From JBBROS01 sp963792675 (GTDB lineage Bacteria > Pseudomonadota > Alphaproteobacteria > Acetobacterales > Acetobacteraceae), in the NCBI GenBank assembly GCA_963792675.1, contig CAWBWT010000002.1, positions 3,596,001-3,660,000 of the forward strand: a stretch of 64,000 nucleotides of DNA. Direction: 5' to 3'. A program made the position numbers and the translations under genes. Under the pieces are notes generated by a model. The model searched no databases. It was given only the letters and a program-made list of their open reading frames with translations, and had not been told where the DNA came from. Shown here piece by piece: positions 20,084-29,073 of the stretch. Position 1 is the stretch's first letter, and every line of letters starts with the position of its first letter.

Positions 20084-20096
20084 CCCTGTGACAGGG
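20084..20096. promoter_or_regulatory. 13-bp perfect palindrome at the predicted liv transcript start
   Basis: CCCTGTGACAGGG, six-base arms around one central base, lies a few bases after the predicted sigma-54 start site in the livK leader. It may be a repressor site or a small leader hairpin. The binding protein is unknown. Confidence 0.4.
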
Positions 20097-20125
20097 TAAC
20101 GGGTCCGTAATTGCAGGAGCGCTTC

Positions 20126-21376
20126 ATGACGTCTCGCCGCACGATGCTGAAGACTATCGCCAGGGTGGCCGCCGGGGTAGCCGCCGCGACGGCCGCCGGG
20201 CCAGGCCAGGCCTGGGCCGCCGACAAGGTGATCAAGGTGGGCGTGAACCTGTCGTTCACCGGTGCCGACGCCGAGAACGCCGCCCGCATCGGCAACGGGG
20301 CCGTGATCGCGTTCGAAGAGGCCAACGCCGCGCATGCGGTGAAGGGCTACACGTTCCAGCTCGTGAAGCTCGATGACGCGACCGCCACCGCCGGCCAGTA
20401 CGACCCGGCGCAGGCCGCGACCAACGCCCGCACGATGGTTTCAGACAAAGCTTACGTCGCGGCCTTGGGCCCGCAGATGTCGGGCGCGGGCAAGGCGATG
20501 TCGCCGATCCTGAGCCAGGGCAACCTCGCGATCATCACGCCCGCCTCCACCAACCCCGACATCACCGATCCGAAGTTCGCCCAGATGTATCGCCCGGCCG
20601 GCAAGGCGATCTACTTCCGCACCGTCGCCACCGACGCCTTCCAGGGCCCGAACATGGCCAATTACATGGCCGACACGTTGAAGGTGAAATCCGTCTACGT
20701 GCTCGACGACAGCGGCGCTTACGGCGTCGGCTTGGCCGACGCGTTCCAGGGGCAGGCGGAAAAGAAAGGCATGAAGATCGTCGGCCGCGACCGGCTCGAT
20801 CCCAAGGCCGCCGACTACGCGTCCATCCTGACCAAGATCAAGTCGCTCAACCCGCAGGCGCTCTACTACGGCGGCGTCAGCCAGGCCGGGGTGAAGCTGG
20901 CCAAGCAGGCCTATGACATCATGCCCGACATGATCAAGGCGGGCGGCGACGGCATGCAAAGCGCCGACCTGCTGAAGGGCGCCGGTTTCCCCGCCGTGGA
21001 GGGGTGGTATGCGACCGTCGCCTCGCCGCACGTCACCGACGACCCGAAGACGGCGAAGTTCAGCGACCGCTACTTCGCCCGGTTCAAGAGCCGCCCCGAC
21101 GACTACACCATTACCTGCTACACCGGCGCCCTCGTGATCATCGATGCGGTGAAGAAAATCGCTGCGACCGGCAAGCCGGTCACGCGCGAGGCGGTGCGCG
21201 ACGCGATCCAGGAGGTCAAGATGACCGACAGCTTGCTTGGCCCGATCGAGTTCGACGCGAACGGCGATCTCAAGAACAAGGTCATCAGCGTATTCAAGAT
21301 CACCAAGGATGGCAGCAAGCCGCTCGAGGACCCCGACGCCCAATACAAGTATGTCGGCGTCGCGCCGATGAGCTGA
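20126..21376 (+). CDS. Branched-chain amino acid-type ABC transporter substrate-binding protein (LivK-like)
   Basis: 416 residues from the ATG at 20126, with AGGAG 6 nt upstream. The N-terminus MTSRRTMLKTIARVAAG has twin Arg followed by a hydrophobic stretch and AWA cleavage site, so Tat export is possible. The mature protein is a periplasmic-binding fold of the LivJ/LivK type: KVGVNLSFTGADAENAARIG, GPQMSGAGKAMSPIL, SVYVLDDSGAYGVGLADAF, ALYYGGVSQAG. First gene of the livKHMGF operon and divergent from hyuAB, which suggests that the ligand is an amide or amino-acid-like compound rather than necessarily leucine. Confidence 0.9.
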   Translation: MTSRRTMLKTIARVAAGVAAATAAGPGQAWAADKVIKVGVNLSFTGADAENAARIGNGAVIAFEEANAAHAVKGYTFQLVKLDDATATAGQYDPAQAATNARTMVSDKAYVAALGPQMSGAGKAMSPILSQGNLAIITPASTNPDITDPKFAQMYRPAGKAIYFRTVATDAFQGPNMANYMADTLKVKSVYVLDDSGAYGVGLADAFQGQAEKKGMKIVGRDRLDPKAADYASILTKIKSLNPQALYYGGVSQAGVKLAKQAYDIMPDMIKAGGDGMQSADLLKGAGFPAVEGWYATVASPHVTDDPKTAKFSDRYFARFKSRPDDYTITCYTGALVIIDAVKKIAATGKPVTREAVRDAIQEVKMTDSLLGPIEFDANGDLKNKVISVFKITKDGSKPLEDPDAQYKYVGVAPMS

Positions 21377-21396
21377 CAGCCAACGCCATGTCATGC

Positions 21397-21442
21397 GGGT
21401 CTGGGGGCGCTCGCCCCCAGCGGGTCAAGGGCGGCGCCCTTG
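21397..21442 (+). repeat. Structured leader repeat, family B copy 2
   Basis: Reads gggtctgggggcg...cgcccccagcgggtcaaggg then a second GGCGCCC stem. It sits inside the liv operon between livK and livH and ends 22 nt before the livH TTG. It could act on internal RNA processing, termination or translation of livH; this is inference from position. Confidence 0.7.
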
Positions 21443-21464
21443 TTCGTCAAACGGAGCGAATGGC

Positions 21465-22394
21465 TTGACGTTCACCGACGTCCTCCTGCAGCAGGCGATC
21501 AACGGACTGAGCTTGGGGGCGATGTACTCGCTTCTGGCCCTCGGTTTCACGCTGGTCTACGGCATCGCCGAGCTGATTAACTTTGCCCATTTCAACGTCT
21601 TCATGGTCGGCTGCATGGTCGCCATGCTGGTCCTGCAGGCGTTCGGGCTGGTCGGCCAGGAAACGCTGCTGTCGGGCGCGCCGTTGATCGGCGTGCTGCT
21701 AACGGCGATGCTTGCGGCGATGGTGGTGTGCGGCGGCATCGGCGTGCTTATCGAGCGCACGCTGTTGCGGCCGCTGCGCAGCGTTCACGGCCCGGCGGCG
21801 ATGATCACCACCATCGGCGTCTCGTACGTGCTGTTCAACGTCGTGCTGCTGACGCTCGGTTCGGACGCTAAGAACTTCCCCAACCCATTGCCGCCGGTCG
21901 CCTTCCCGATCGGCGGCGCCGTCTTGCGGCTGAAGGAGGTGCTGATCTGGGGCATCTCGCTGGCGCTGATGGGCGGGCTCACCTACTTCGTCCGCTACAC
22001 CAAGCTCGGCAAGGCGATGCGCGCCACCGCGCAGGACCCGGAGGCGGCCCGCATGATGGGCGTCGAGGTGGACCGGGTGGTGATGACCGCGTTCTTTCTC
22101 GGCTCCGCGCTGGCCGGCGCCTGCGGCATGATCTTCGGCCTGTATTACAACCTGGCCAAGGTGGACATCGGCTTCGCCGCCGGGCTGCGCGCCTTCACCG
22201 CGGCCGTGCTGGGCGGCATCGGCAACGTGCCCGGCGCCATGCTTGGCGGCGTGCTGATCGGCCTGATCGAGGCGGCCAGCGCGCAGACGGTCGGCACCGC
22301 CTGGTCGGACGTCATCATCTTCGGCCTGCTCGTTGTCGTGCTCACGGTGCAGCCGGCCGGGTTGCTGGGGCGGCTCGCGCCGAACAAGTCATGA
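21465..22394 (+). CDS. Branched-chain amino acid-type ABC transporter permease (LivH-like)
   Basis: 309 residues from a TTG at 21465, with GGAGCG upstream; no ATG gives a sensible N-terminus. Integral inner-membrane permease with eight or so helices. LivH hallmarks: LQQAINGLSLGAMYSLLALGF read in two pieces, YGIAELINFAHFNVFMVG, the cytoplasmic EAA-like coupling segment KAMRATAQDPEAARMMGVEV, and GLRAFTAAVLGGIGNVPGAM. It pairs with the LivM half of the next gene to form the membrane channel. The last codons overlap the next start by 4 bp. Confidence 0.9.
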   Translation: MTFTDVLLQQAINGLSLGAMYSLLALGFTLVYGIAELINFAHFNVFMVGCMVAMLVLQAFGLVGQETLLSGAPLIGVLLTAMLAAMVVCGGIGVLIERTLLRPLRSVHGPAAMITTIGVSYVLFNVVLLTLGSDAKNFPNPLPPVAFPIGGAVLRLKEVLIWGISLALMGGLTYFVRYTKLGKAMRATAQDPEAARMMGVEVDRVVMTAFFLGSALAGACGMIFGLYYNLAKVDIGFAAGLRAFTAAVLGGIGNVPGAMLGGVLIGLIEAASAQTVGTAWSDVIIFGLLVVVLTVQPAGLLGRLAPNKS

Positions 22395-24388
22395 CCACGG
22401 AAGTCTCCCAGACGCCGCTCACCCCCGCGCAGAACCGGCGCCTGGGGGTGGTGATGCTGGTCGTCGCCCTCGTGCTGCTGCCGATGGTGCACGACAACGA
22501 CGCCGATATCGACAGCATGGCCAACGCCATGTCCTACGCGGCGCTGGCACTCGGCCTCAATGTGGTCGTGGGCTTCGCCGGCCTGCTCGACCTCGGCTAC
22601 GCCGCGTTCTTCGCGATCGGCGCCTATTTCTACGGCATCCTCACCAGCTACCAGGTGATGCCGCTCTGGAGCGACGCCTGGAGCCCGCTCGCCTTCCTCG
22701 GCCTGGTGGAGAAGATGAACCAGGGCGGCCCGGACCTGGTGCATTTCACCCTTTCGTTCTGGCTGGCACTGCCGTTGGCCGCGCTCGTCAGCGCCTTTTT
22801 CGGGATCCTGTTCGGCGCCCCCACCCTGCGGCTGCGCGGCGACTACCTGGCCATCGTGACGCTGGGCTTCGGCGAGATCGTGCCGATCGTGGCGCGCAAC
22901 GTCGACAGCGTCACCAACGGCGCCGCCGGGCTCAACGGCGTGCAGGCGCCGCGGCTGTTCGGCCTCAGCTTCGGCGTCAACTCGCTGCCTTACTATTACG
23001 TAGGCATCGTGCTGGTCGGGCTGCTGATCTTCGTTTCCGCCCGGCTGCGTGACAGCCGGGTCGGCCGGGCCTGGATGGCGATCCGGGAGGACGAGACCGC
23101 CGCCGGCGCGATGGGCGTGAACCCGGTGCGGTTCAAGCTGATGGCGTTTGCGATCGGCGCCGCGTTTGCCGGCATGACCGGCGTGTTCTTCGTCGCCAAG
23201 CTGCAGACGGCGACGCCGGAGATGTTCAATTTCAACGTCTCCTCGATGCTGCTGGTGATGGTGGTGCTGGGCGGCATGGGCAGCGTCTGGGGCGTCGTGC
23301 TCGGCGCCGTGCTGCTGCAGCTGATGCAGACGATGTTCCTGCCGCAGCTCACCACCTGGCTGCATGCGCTGGGCGAGGCGACCGGCAGCGGCGTGCTCGA
23401 GCGGATCGATCTCGTGCAATGGACCCAGCTGTTCTTCGGCATCATCCTGATCGCGATGATGCTCTACCGGCGGCAGGGGCTGATCCCGGCCACGCGCAAG
23501 ATCGCCGCCCTCACCTTCGAGGCGCAGCATGCCGAGATCGCCCGCGGCGGGTTCCTCAACCTCGACCGCATGCAGCGCTGGGAGAAGCGTCCCGGCACGC
23601 TGCTGCAGATCCGCGACCTCACGGTCCGCTTCGGTGGCCTCGTCGCCCTGAACGGTGTCAGCATCGACGTGCCCGAGGGCGGCGTCGTCGCCGTCATCGG
23701 GCCGAACGGTTCCGGCAAGTCCACCTTGTTCAACACCATCACCGGGCTGGTGCCGGCCGCGTCCGGCTCGGTCGACTTCCGCGGTAAGCCGTTGCTGGGC
23801 CTCGCGCCGCACCAGGTGCTCGCCGCCGGCGTCGCCCGCACGTTCCAGAACATCCGCCTGTTCCCCAGCCTCAGCGTGCTGGAGAACGTGCTGATCGGGC
23901 AGCACGCCCGGCTGCGCAGCGGTGCGGTGATGTCGGTCCTGCGCACACGCGGCAACCTCGAGGAGGAGCAGGGCGCGCGGCAAGCCGTGCTCGACATCAT
24001 CGCGGGGTTCGGCAACCGGCTGATGCCGCGGCTGCAGCAGGCGGTGGCCGGCCTCAGCTACGCCAACCGGCGCCGGGTCGAGATCGCCCGCGCCCTGGCG
24101 TCCCGCCCCGACATCCTGCTGCTCGATGAGCCGACCGCCGGCATGAACCCGGCCGAAACCCTCGAACTCGCCGAGCAGATCAAATCGCTGCATGCGCTGG
24201 GGCTGACGGTCCTGATCATCGAGCACAAGCTCGACGTGGTGACAGCGCTGGCCGACAAGGTGATCGTGCTCGACCACGGCGAGAAGATCGCCGAGGGCCG
24301 GCCGGACGAGATCCGCCGCAACGAGCAGGTGCTGACCGCCTATCTCGGCCGCGCCGCCCGCCGCGCGATGGAGGCCGAGCATGCGTGA
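22391..24388 (+). CDS. Fused LivM permease-LivG ATPase of a branched-chain amino acid-type ABC transporter
   Basis: 665 residues in a single uninterrupted frame. Residues 1 to about 370 are a LivM permease (YAALALGLNVVVGFAGLLDL, LRGDYLAIVTLGFGEI, AWMAIREDETAAGAMGVNP). A linker (about 375-410) leads into a LivG ATPase: LQIRDLTVRFGGLVALNGV, Walker A GPNGSGKST, ARTFQNIRLFPSLSVLENV, Walker B ILLLDEPTAGMNP, switch His in IIEHKLDVV. The ABC signature is LSYANRRRVEIARAL, so the usual GQ after LSY is AN. Fused LivM-LivG proteins are known but uncommon; here no stop or frame change separates the domains. Confidence 0.92.
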   Translation: MTTEVSQTPLTPAQNRRLGVVMLVVALVLLPMVHDNDADIDSMANAMSYAALALGLNVVVGFAGLLDLGYAAFFAIGAYFYGILTSYQVMPLWSDAWSPLAFLGLVEKMNQGGPDLVHFTLSFWLALPLAALVSAFFGILFGAPTLRLRGDYLAIVTLGFGEIVPIVARNVDSVTNGAAGLNGVQAPRLFGLSFGVNSLPYYYVGIVLVGLLIFVSARLRDSRVGRAWMAIREDETAAGAMGVNPVRFKLMAFAIGAAFAGMTGVFFVAKLQTATPEMFNFNVSSMLLVMVVLGGMGSVWGVVLGAVLLQLMQTMFLPQLTTWLHALGEATGSGVLERIDLVQWTQLFFGIILIAMMLYRRQGLIPATRKIAALTFEAQHAEIARGGFLNLDRMQRWEKRPGTLLQIRDLTVRFGGLVALNGVSIDVPEGGVVAVIGPNGSGKSTLFNTITGLVPAASGSVDFRGKPLLGLAPHQVLAAGVARTFQNIRLFPSLSVLENVLIGQHARLRSGAVMSVLRTRGNLEEEQGARQAVLDIIAGFGNRLMPRLQQAVAGLSYANRRRVEIARALASRPDILLLDEPTAGMNPAETLELAEQIKSLHALGLTVLIIEHKLDVVTALADKVIVLDHGEKIAEGRPDEIRRNEQVLTAYLGRAARRAMEAEHA

Positions 24389-25133
24389 CGTGCCCCATGC
24401 CGAGCCGCTCCTCGAGTTCCGCGGCGTCAACACGCATTACGGCGACCTGCATGTGCTGAAGGACGTCAATTACAGCATCGGCCGCGGCGAGATCGTCTGC
24501 CTGCTCGGCGGCAATGCTTGCGGCAAGTCGACCACCATGAAGACGATCATGGGCGTCGTGCGGCCCACGACCGGCACCGTGCTGTTCGAAGGCGCCCCGA
24601 TCGAGCGCCTGCCGACCAGCACAAGGGTGCAGCGCGGCATCAGCCCGGTGCTGGAAGCGCGCCGGCTGTTCCCGCGTATGACCGTATTCGAGAACCTCGA
24701 GATGGGCGCCTATACCCGCAAGCGCGGCCCCGACTTCGAGGAGGACCTCGAGCGCGTCTACGCCTTGTTCCCCCGCGTGAAGGAGCGCCGCACCCAGGTC
24801 GCCGGCACGCTGTCCGGCGGCGAGCAGCAAATGGTGGCGATCGGCCGCGCCCTGATGGGTCGGCCACGGCTGATCTGCATGGACGAGCCGTCGATGGGCC
24901 TGTCGCCGCTGTATGTGGAGCAGGTGTTCGACATCATCCAGGAGATCAATCGGCAAGGCACGACGATCTTCATGGTCGAGCAGAACGCCGCCATGGCGCT
25001 GACGATCGCCCACCGCGCCTACGTGCTGCAAACCGGCGTCGTGGTGCTGTCCGGAACGGCGGCCGAGATGCGCGAGAACGAGGACATCCGGCAGGCCTAT
25101 CTGGGCGAGATGCAGGTGAGCGCGGCGGCCTGA
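24381..25133 (+). CDS. Branched-chain amino acid-type ABC transporter ATPase (LivF-like)
   Basis: 250 residues, overlapping the preceding gene by 8 bp. The second nucleotide-binding subunit. The Walker A is GGNACGKST where GxNGAGKST is usual; signature LSGGEQQMVAIGRAL; Walker B LICMDEPSMGLSP; switch His is replaced by Gln in MVEQNAAMAL, as in most LivF proteins. The C-terminal GTAAEMRENEDIRQAYLGEM is standard. It completes the importer; nothing after it for 105 bp. Confidence 0.92.
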   Translation: MRDVPHAEPLLEFRGVNTHYGDLHVLKDVNYSIGRGEIVCLLGGNACGKSTTMKTIMGVVRPTTGTVLFEGAPIERLPTSTRVQRGISPVLEARRLFPRMTVFENLEMGAYTRKRGPDFEEDLERVYALFPRVKERRTQVAGTLSGGEQQMVAIGRALMGRPRLICMDEPSMGLSPLYVEQVFDIIQEINRQGTTIFMVEQNAAMALTIAHRAYVLQTGVVVLSGTAAEMRENEDIRQAYLGEMQVSAAA

Positions 25134-25238
25134 CGGCAATCGGATGCGAACTCCGGCGATTGCTGACAAATCCAGCCATAAGCCTGGGGGTCCGATGCGC
25201 TAGAAGTCCGGCGCACGACAACGGGACGCGGCTGCGCC

Positions 25239-26330
25239 ATGGCGGTGAGACACATGCCCGGCCTGGACGGGTTGCGCGGGATTGCGGTGCTCATGGTCGT
25301 CTTCTCCCACGCCGCCCAGGGCCGGCGGGGCGCGCTGGCGATTTACCAGGACATCGCGCAAATTCCGGACACGTGGCAGCTTCCGGGCTGGCTGCAATCG
25401 ATTGCTGCCGGCGCCAGCCACGGTGTGCAGTTGTTCTTCGTCGTCAGCGCCTTCACCCTGACGCTCAGCCTGGTCGGCACCGAATTCGACCCCATCGGCT
25501 ACGCACGGCGCAGGCTCGCCCGGGTGGGGCCGGGCTACTGGCTGTCGGGCCTCGTCTACCTCGCCCTTGCGGGCGGCGGTGCGCGCTTATGGGCGCCGCA
25601 GGGCGTGTCGCCCGCCGACGTCGCCGTGGCAGCGCTGTTCGGCAGCGCCTGGCAGGGCGGCGGCTCGCTCGCCGTGGTGCCCGGCGGTTGGTCGGTGTGC
25701 TGCGAGGTGGCCTTCTACGTCGCGCTGCCGGCCGTCCTATGGGTGACGGGCGGCCAGGCGCGGGCGGCGGCCGGGCTCACCGCGTTTGCGGTGGTGCTGG
25801 CCGTGGCCTGGTTCCTGCTCGGCTTCCAGGACAGCCCGTTCAAGCCGGTACCGCAGGCGCCGATCTTCCTGTGCGGCGTCACGGCGGCTTTGATGAGCCG
25901 CGGCTTGTGGCAGCTTGGCGCGCGCATCACGCCGTTGCCGGCGCTGGCGTTCGCCGTCCTCTTGCTGCCGCTCACCCCCGCCGGCCAGGGCTACTGGGGG
26001 CAGTTGGCGTTTGCGGCGCTCTGCGCCGGCGTCGTGGCCGCCGCCGCCTGCCAACCTCGGTCGCTGCTGGCGAGCACCCCGCTGCGCATGCTCGGGCGCG
26101 TCAGCTACAGCATGTACCTGGTCCATTTCGCCCTGCTGGACCTCTGCCTGCGGGCGGCATTGTGGCTCGTCCCGGACGCGGACTGGCGCAGCCTGCTGGT
26201 CCATTTCAGCCTGACCGCGCTGGCGACCTTTGGCGTCGCCTGCCTCACCTACCGCGTCGTCGAGCGCCCCGCGGTGGCATGGGCCAGCCGCTCACGGCTC
26301 CGGCCCGTTCCCGCCGTCGCGGGGCTCTGA
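25239..26330 (+). CDS. Acyltransferase 3 family membrane protein (OafA-like)
   Basis: 363 residues, about ten membrane helices. The family signature is at the N-terminus (GLDGLRGIAVLMVVFSHAAQ, with the invariant DGLRG and the catalytic His), then the Arg-rich cytoplasmic segment YARRRLARVGPGYW and SYSMYLVHFALLDL near the C-terminus. Such enzymes O-acylate a surface sugar, peptidoglycan or lipid. The acceptor is unknown and no glycan genes are adjacent. The 105-bp spacer from livF has no clear terminator. Confidence 0.88.
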   Translation: MAVRHMPGLDGLRGIAVLMVVFSHAAQGRRGALAIYQDIAQIPDTWQLPGWLQSIAAGASHGVQLFFVVSAFTLTLSLVGTEFDPIGYARRRLARVGPGYWLSGLVYLALAGGGARLWAPQGVSPADVAVAALFGSAWQGGGSLAVVPGGWSVCCEVAFYVALPAVLWVTGGQARAAAGLTAFAVVLAVAWFLLGFQDSPFKPVPQAPIFLCGVTAALMSRGLWQLGARITPLPALAFAVLLLPLTPAGQGYWGQLAFAALCAGVVAAAACQPRSLLASTPLRMLGRVSYSMYLVHFALLDLCLRAALWLVPDADWRSLLVHFSLTALATFGVACLTYRVVERPAVAWASRSRLRPVPAVAGL

Positions 26331-26344
26331 CCCGGCATCCGCGC

Positions 26345-26962
26345 CTATTTGCTCCGCGCCAGCGCCAACGCGGCGCCGGCGCCGATCAGCACGCCGCCGG
26401 TCAGCCGGTTGCGCAGCCGGCCATGCGAGGCGAGCACGCCGCGCGCACGCCCGGCCGCCAAGGCCCAACCGGTGTCCACCAGCAGCGCCACCGCGATGAA
26501 CGTCAGCGACAGGACCCAGAGCTGTGGTCCGGCCGGACGACCCGGCGCCACGAATTGCGGGAAGAACGCGCCGTAGAACAGCAGCGTCTTCGGGTTCGTC
26601 AGCGAGACGACCAAGCCCCGCCCATAGATCGACCGCGCCGATTTCGGCTCCGGCCGGGTGGTGCTGAGATCGACCGCCGGCGCCCGCCATTGCGCGACGC
26701 CGAGGTAGATCAGGTAGGCGACGCCGATCCAGCGCAGCCACTCGAACACCGCACCGGTCGCGGCCAGCAGTTCGGCCAATCCCAGCGCCGTCAGGCAGAG
26801 TTGCACCACCATGGCCGAACTGGTGCCGGCCAGGGTGAGGACGCCGTAGCGCGATCCGTAGGCGACGCTGTTGGCGACGATCAGCGCCACGTTCGGCCCG
26901 GGAATCAGCATCAGCACCCCGACCGCGGCGACGAAGGCGAACCAGGTTGAGGGATCGACCAC
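26345..26962 (-). CDS. LysE/RhtB-family amino acid exporter
   Basis: 205 residues from a GTG at 26962 with AGGGAG 7 nt upstream; an earlier in-frame start would add only a hydrophilic tail. Six predicted membrane helices. RhtB signature at the N-terminus (LMLIPGPNVALIVANSVAYG), RWIGVAYLIYLGVAQWR, and GLVVSLTNPKTLLFYGAFFPQF. It exports amino acids or small metabolites by proton antiport; the substrate is unknown. Divergent from proA with an 84-bp spacer. Confidence 0.88.
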   Translation of the reverse strand: MVDPSTWFAFVAAVGVLMLIPGPNVALIVANSVAYGSRYGVLTLAGTSSAMVVQLCLTALGLAELLAATGAVFEWLRWIGVAYLIYLGVAQWRAPAVDLSTTRPEPKSARSIYGRGLVVSLTNPKTLLFYGAFFPQFVAPGRPAGPQLWVLSLTFIAVALLVDTGWALAAGRARGVLASHGRLRNRLTGGVLIGAGAALALARSK

Positions 26963-27046
26963 GGGGAACTCCCTTTCGGTGGCGCAGGCTACCACAGTTT
27001 ACGACCACTGGCGCGGCACCGGCCTTGTCGGCAAGATGCGCCCGGG

Positions 27047-28321
27047 ATGAATCACGCGATCGACCAACACGCCGCTGCCGGCGTCGCCTGGATCAACGCC
27101 GCCGGGCAACGGGCGCAGGCCGCCGCGTCTGTGCTGGCCGGCGGCGGCCATGCGGCGCGGAACCGCGGGCTCGAAGCGATGGCGGCGGCGTTGCGGGCCG
27201 CTGCCGACGAGATCCTGACCGCGAACGACCGCGACCTGGCCGCCTTTACCGGCAGCGGCGCCTTTCGCGACCGCCTCGCCCTGACGCCACCGCGGCTGGA
27301 CGCGATGGCGACGGGCCTCGAGCAAGTCGCGGCGCTACCGGATCCGTTGGCGCGGACGCTGGCGGAGTGGACGCAGCCGAACGGGCTGCACTTCCGCCGC
27401 ATCGCCGCGCCGCTGGGCGTGGTCGGCATGATCTACGAAAGCCGGCCCAATGTCGGCGCCGACGCGGCCGGGCTGTGCCTGAAGTCGGGCAATGCCGTCA
27501 TCCTGCGCGGCGGGTCCGACAGCTTCCATTCCGCCGGCGCCATCCTCACAGCCTTACGCGCCGGGCTGCGCGCGGCCGGGCTGCCGGAAGACGCGGTGCA
27601 GGCGGCGCCCGGCGCCGAACGCGGCTACGTCGCTGCCCTGCTGGGCGCGGCCGGGCTGATCGACCTCATCATCCCGCGCGGCGGCCGCGGCCTGGTCGAG
27701 CGGGTGCAGCGGGAAGCGCGGGTCCCGGTGCTGGCCCATGCCGAGGGGCTCTGCCACACCTACGTGCACGCGGCGGCCGACCCCGCCATGGCGCGCGCCG
27801 TGCTCGCCAACGCCAAGATGCGCCGCACCGGGGTTTGCGGCGCCACCGAGACGCTGCTGATCGACGCCGCCTGCGCGCCCGAATTGCTGCCGCTGCTGGT
27901 GGACGACCTGGCGGCGCTCGGCTGCGGCTTCGTCGCCGATGCGCGCGCCCGAGCCATTCTCCCTGCCCTGCCGGCCGCGACCGACGCGGACTTCGCGACC
28001 GAGTGGCTGGATGCCAAGCTGACCGTCGCCGTGGTGGACGGGGTCGAACAGGCGCTCGCCCACATCGCCCGCTATGGCAGTTCCCACACCGAGGCGATCA
28101 TCACCGAAGATGCCGCGGCGGCACAGCGCTTCCTCGGCGGGGTCGGCAGCGCGGTCGCGCTGTGGAATGCCAGCACCCAATTCTGCGACGGCGCCGAATT
28201 CGGGTTCGGCGCCGAGATCGGCATCGCCACGGGCAAGGTCCACGCGCGCGGACCGGTGGGCGTCGAGCAGCTCACGACGTTCCGCTACGTTGTCACAGGC
28301 ACGGGCCAGGTGCGCCCCTGA
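27047..28321 (+). CDS. proA: Gamma-glutamyl phosphate reductase
   Basis: 424 residues. NADPH-dependent reduction of gamma-glutamyl phosphate to glutamate semialdehyde in proline synthesis. ALDH-like fold: IAAPLGVVGMIYESRPNV, LKSGNAVILRGGSDSFHS, LIIPRGGRGLVERV, VLAHAEGLCHTYV, and the catalytic Cys in RRTGVCGATETLL, then TEAIITED and EFGFGAEIGIATGKVHARGP. proB is not in the window. It heads a conserved proA-nadD-rsfS unit (spacers 29 and 45 bp). Confidence 0.95.
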   Translation: MNHAIDQHAAAGVAWINAAGQRAQAAASVLAGGGHAARNRGLEAMAAALRAAADEILTANDRDLAAFTGSGAFRDRLALTPPRLDAMATGLEQVAALPDPLARTLAEWTQPNGLHFRRIAAPLGVVGMIYESRPNVGADAAGLCLKSGNAVILRGGSDSFHSAGAILTALRAGLRAAGLPEDAVQAAPGAERGYVAALLGAAGLIDLIIPRGGRGLVERVQREARVPVLAHAEGLCHTYVHAAADPAMARAVLANAKMRRTGVCGATETLLIDAACAPELLPLLVDDLAALGCGFVADARARAILPALPAATDADFATEWLDAKLTVAVVDGVEQALAHIARYGSSHTEAIITEDAAAAQRFLGGVGSAVALWNASTQFCDGAEFGFGAEIGIATGKVHARGPVGVEQLTTFRYVVTGTGQVRP

Positions 28322-28350
28322 CATCGCTCATCGGCGGGAGGCCCGATCCG

Positions 28351-29028
28351 GTGCCGGAATGGGGCGACGGTCGCCGCACCCGGGTCGGCCTGCTGGGCGG
28401 CTCGTTCAACCCGGCGCATGGCGGCCACCTGCACGTGGCGCGGCTGGCGCTGCAACGGCTGCGGCTCGACCAGGTATGGCTGCTGGTGTCGCCGGGCAAC
28501 CCGTTGAAGGCCAGCCACGGCATGGCAACGCTGGCCGACCGGCTCGAGAGCGCGCGCGGCATCGCCGACGGGCGGCGCATCGTCGCGACCGCGATCGAGT
28601 GCCGGCTGCACACCCGCTACACCTACGACACGCTGCAGGCGTTGCGACTGCGGTTCCCGCGCGTGCAGTTCGTGTGGCTGATGGGCGCGGACAACCTGGT
28701 GCAGTTGCCGCGCTGGCAGCGCTGGACCGGCATTGCCCGGACGATGCCGGTCGCGGTGATGCCGCGGCCGAGCTACAACCAACGCGCGCTGGCCGGCCAG
28801 GCGGCGCACCAGCTGCGGCCTTGGCTGCGCGACTCGCGTCAGGCGCCGGCCCTGGCCGGTCTCGGCGCCCCCGCCTGGACGTTCCTGCCGGCGCAGCAGA
28901 ACCCGAGTTCCGCGACCGCGATCCGCGAGCGGGGCCAGCGGGAACCGCGCCACGCCTGGCCGCGCGAGGCAGCCGCATCATCGCCGGTGTTGCAGCGGCG
29001 GCCGGTCCTTGCGACAACGCGGGGGTAG
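28351..29028 (+). CDS. nadD: Nicotinate-nucleotide adenylyltransferase
   Basis: 225 residues from a GTG at 28351, preceded by GGGAGG about 10 nt upstream. Makes nicotinic acid adenine dinucleotide from NaMN and ATP. Nucleotidyltransferase motifs: VGLLGGSFNPAHGGHL (with the HxGH-like GGHL), LLVSPGNPLK, WLMGADNLVQLPRW and the C-terminal SSATAIRERG (ISST-x-IR type). Sits between proA and rsfS as in most alphaproteobacteria. Confidence 0.93.
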   Translation: MPEWGDGRRTRVGLLGGSFNPAHGGHLHVARLALQRLRLDQVWLLVSPGNPLKASHGMATLADRLESARGIADGRRIVATAIECRLHTRYTYDTLQALRLRFPRVQFVWLMGADNLVQLPRWQRWTGIARTMPVAVMPRPSYNQRALAGQAAHQLRPWLRDSRQAPALAGLGAPAWTFLPAQQNPSSATAIRERGQREPRHAWPREAAASSPVLQRRPVLATTRG

Positions 29029-29073
29029 CCGCCGCAGCGGCGTCGAGGAGCAGACCCCATCGCCAGGAAGCCC

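Noticed and set aside
22767..22781. TGGCAC followed by TTGG, resembling a sigma-54 site
   Set aside because: Lies inside the livM coding region, lacks the invariant GC at -12, and is explained by codon sequence.
22145..24433. 762-codon open frame on the - strand opposite livM-livG
   Set aside because: Low-complexity, Gln/His/Asp-rich shadow; the + strand encodes a clear permease-ATPase.
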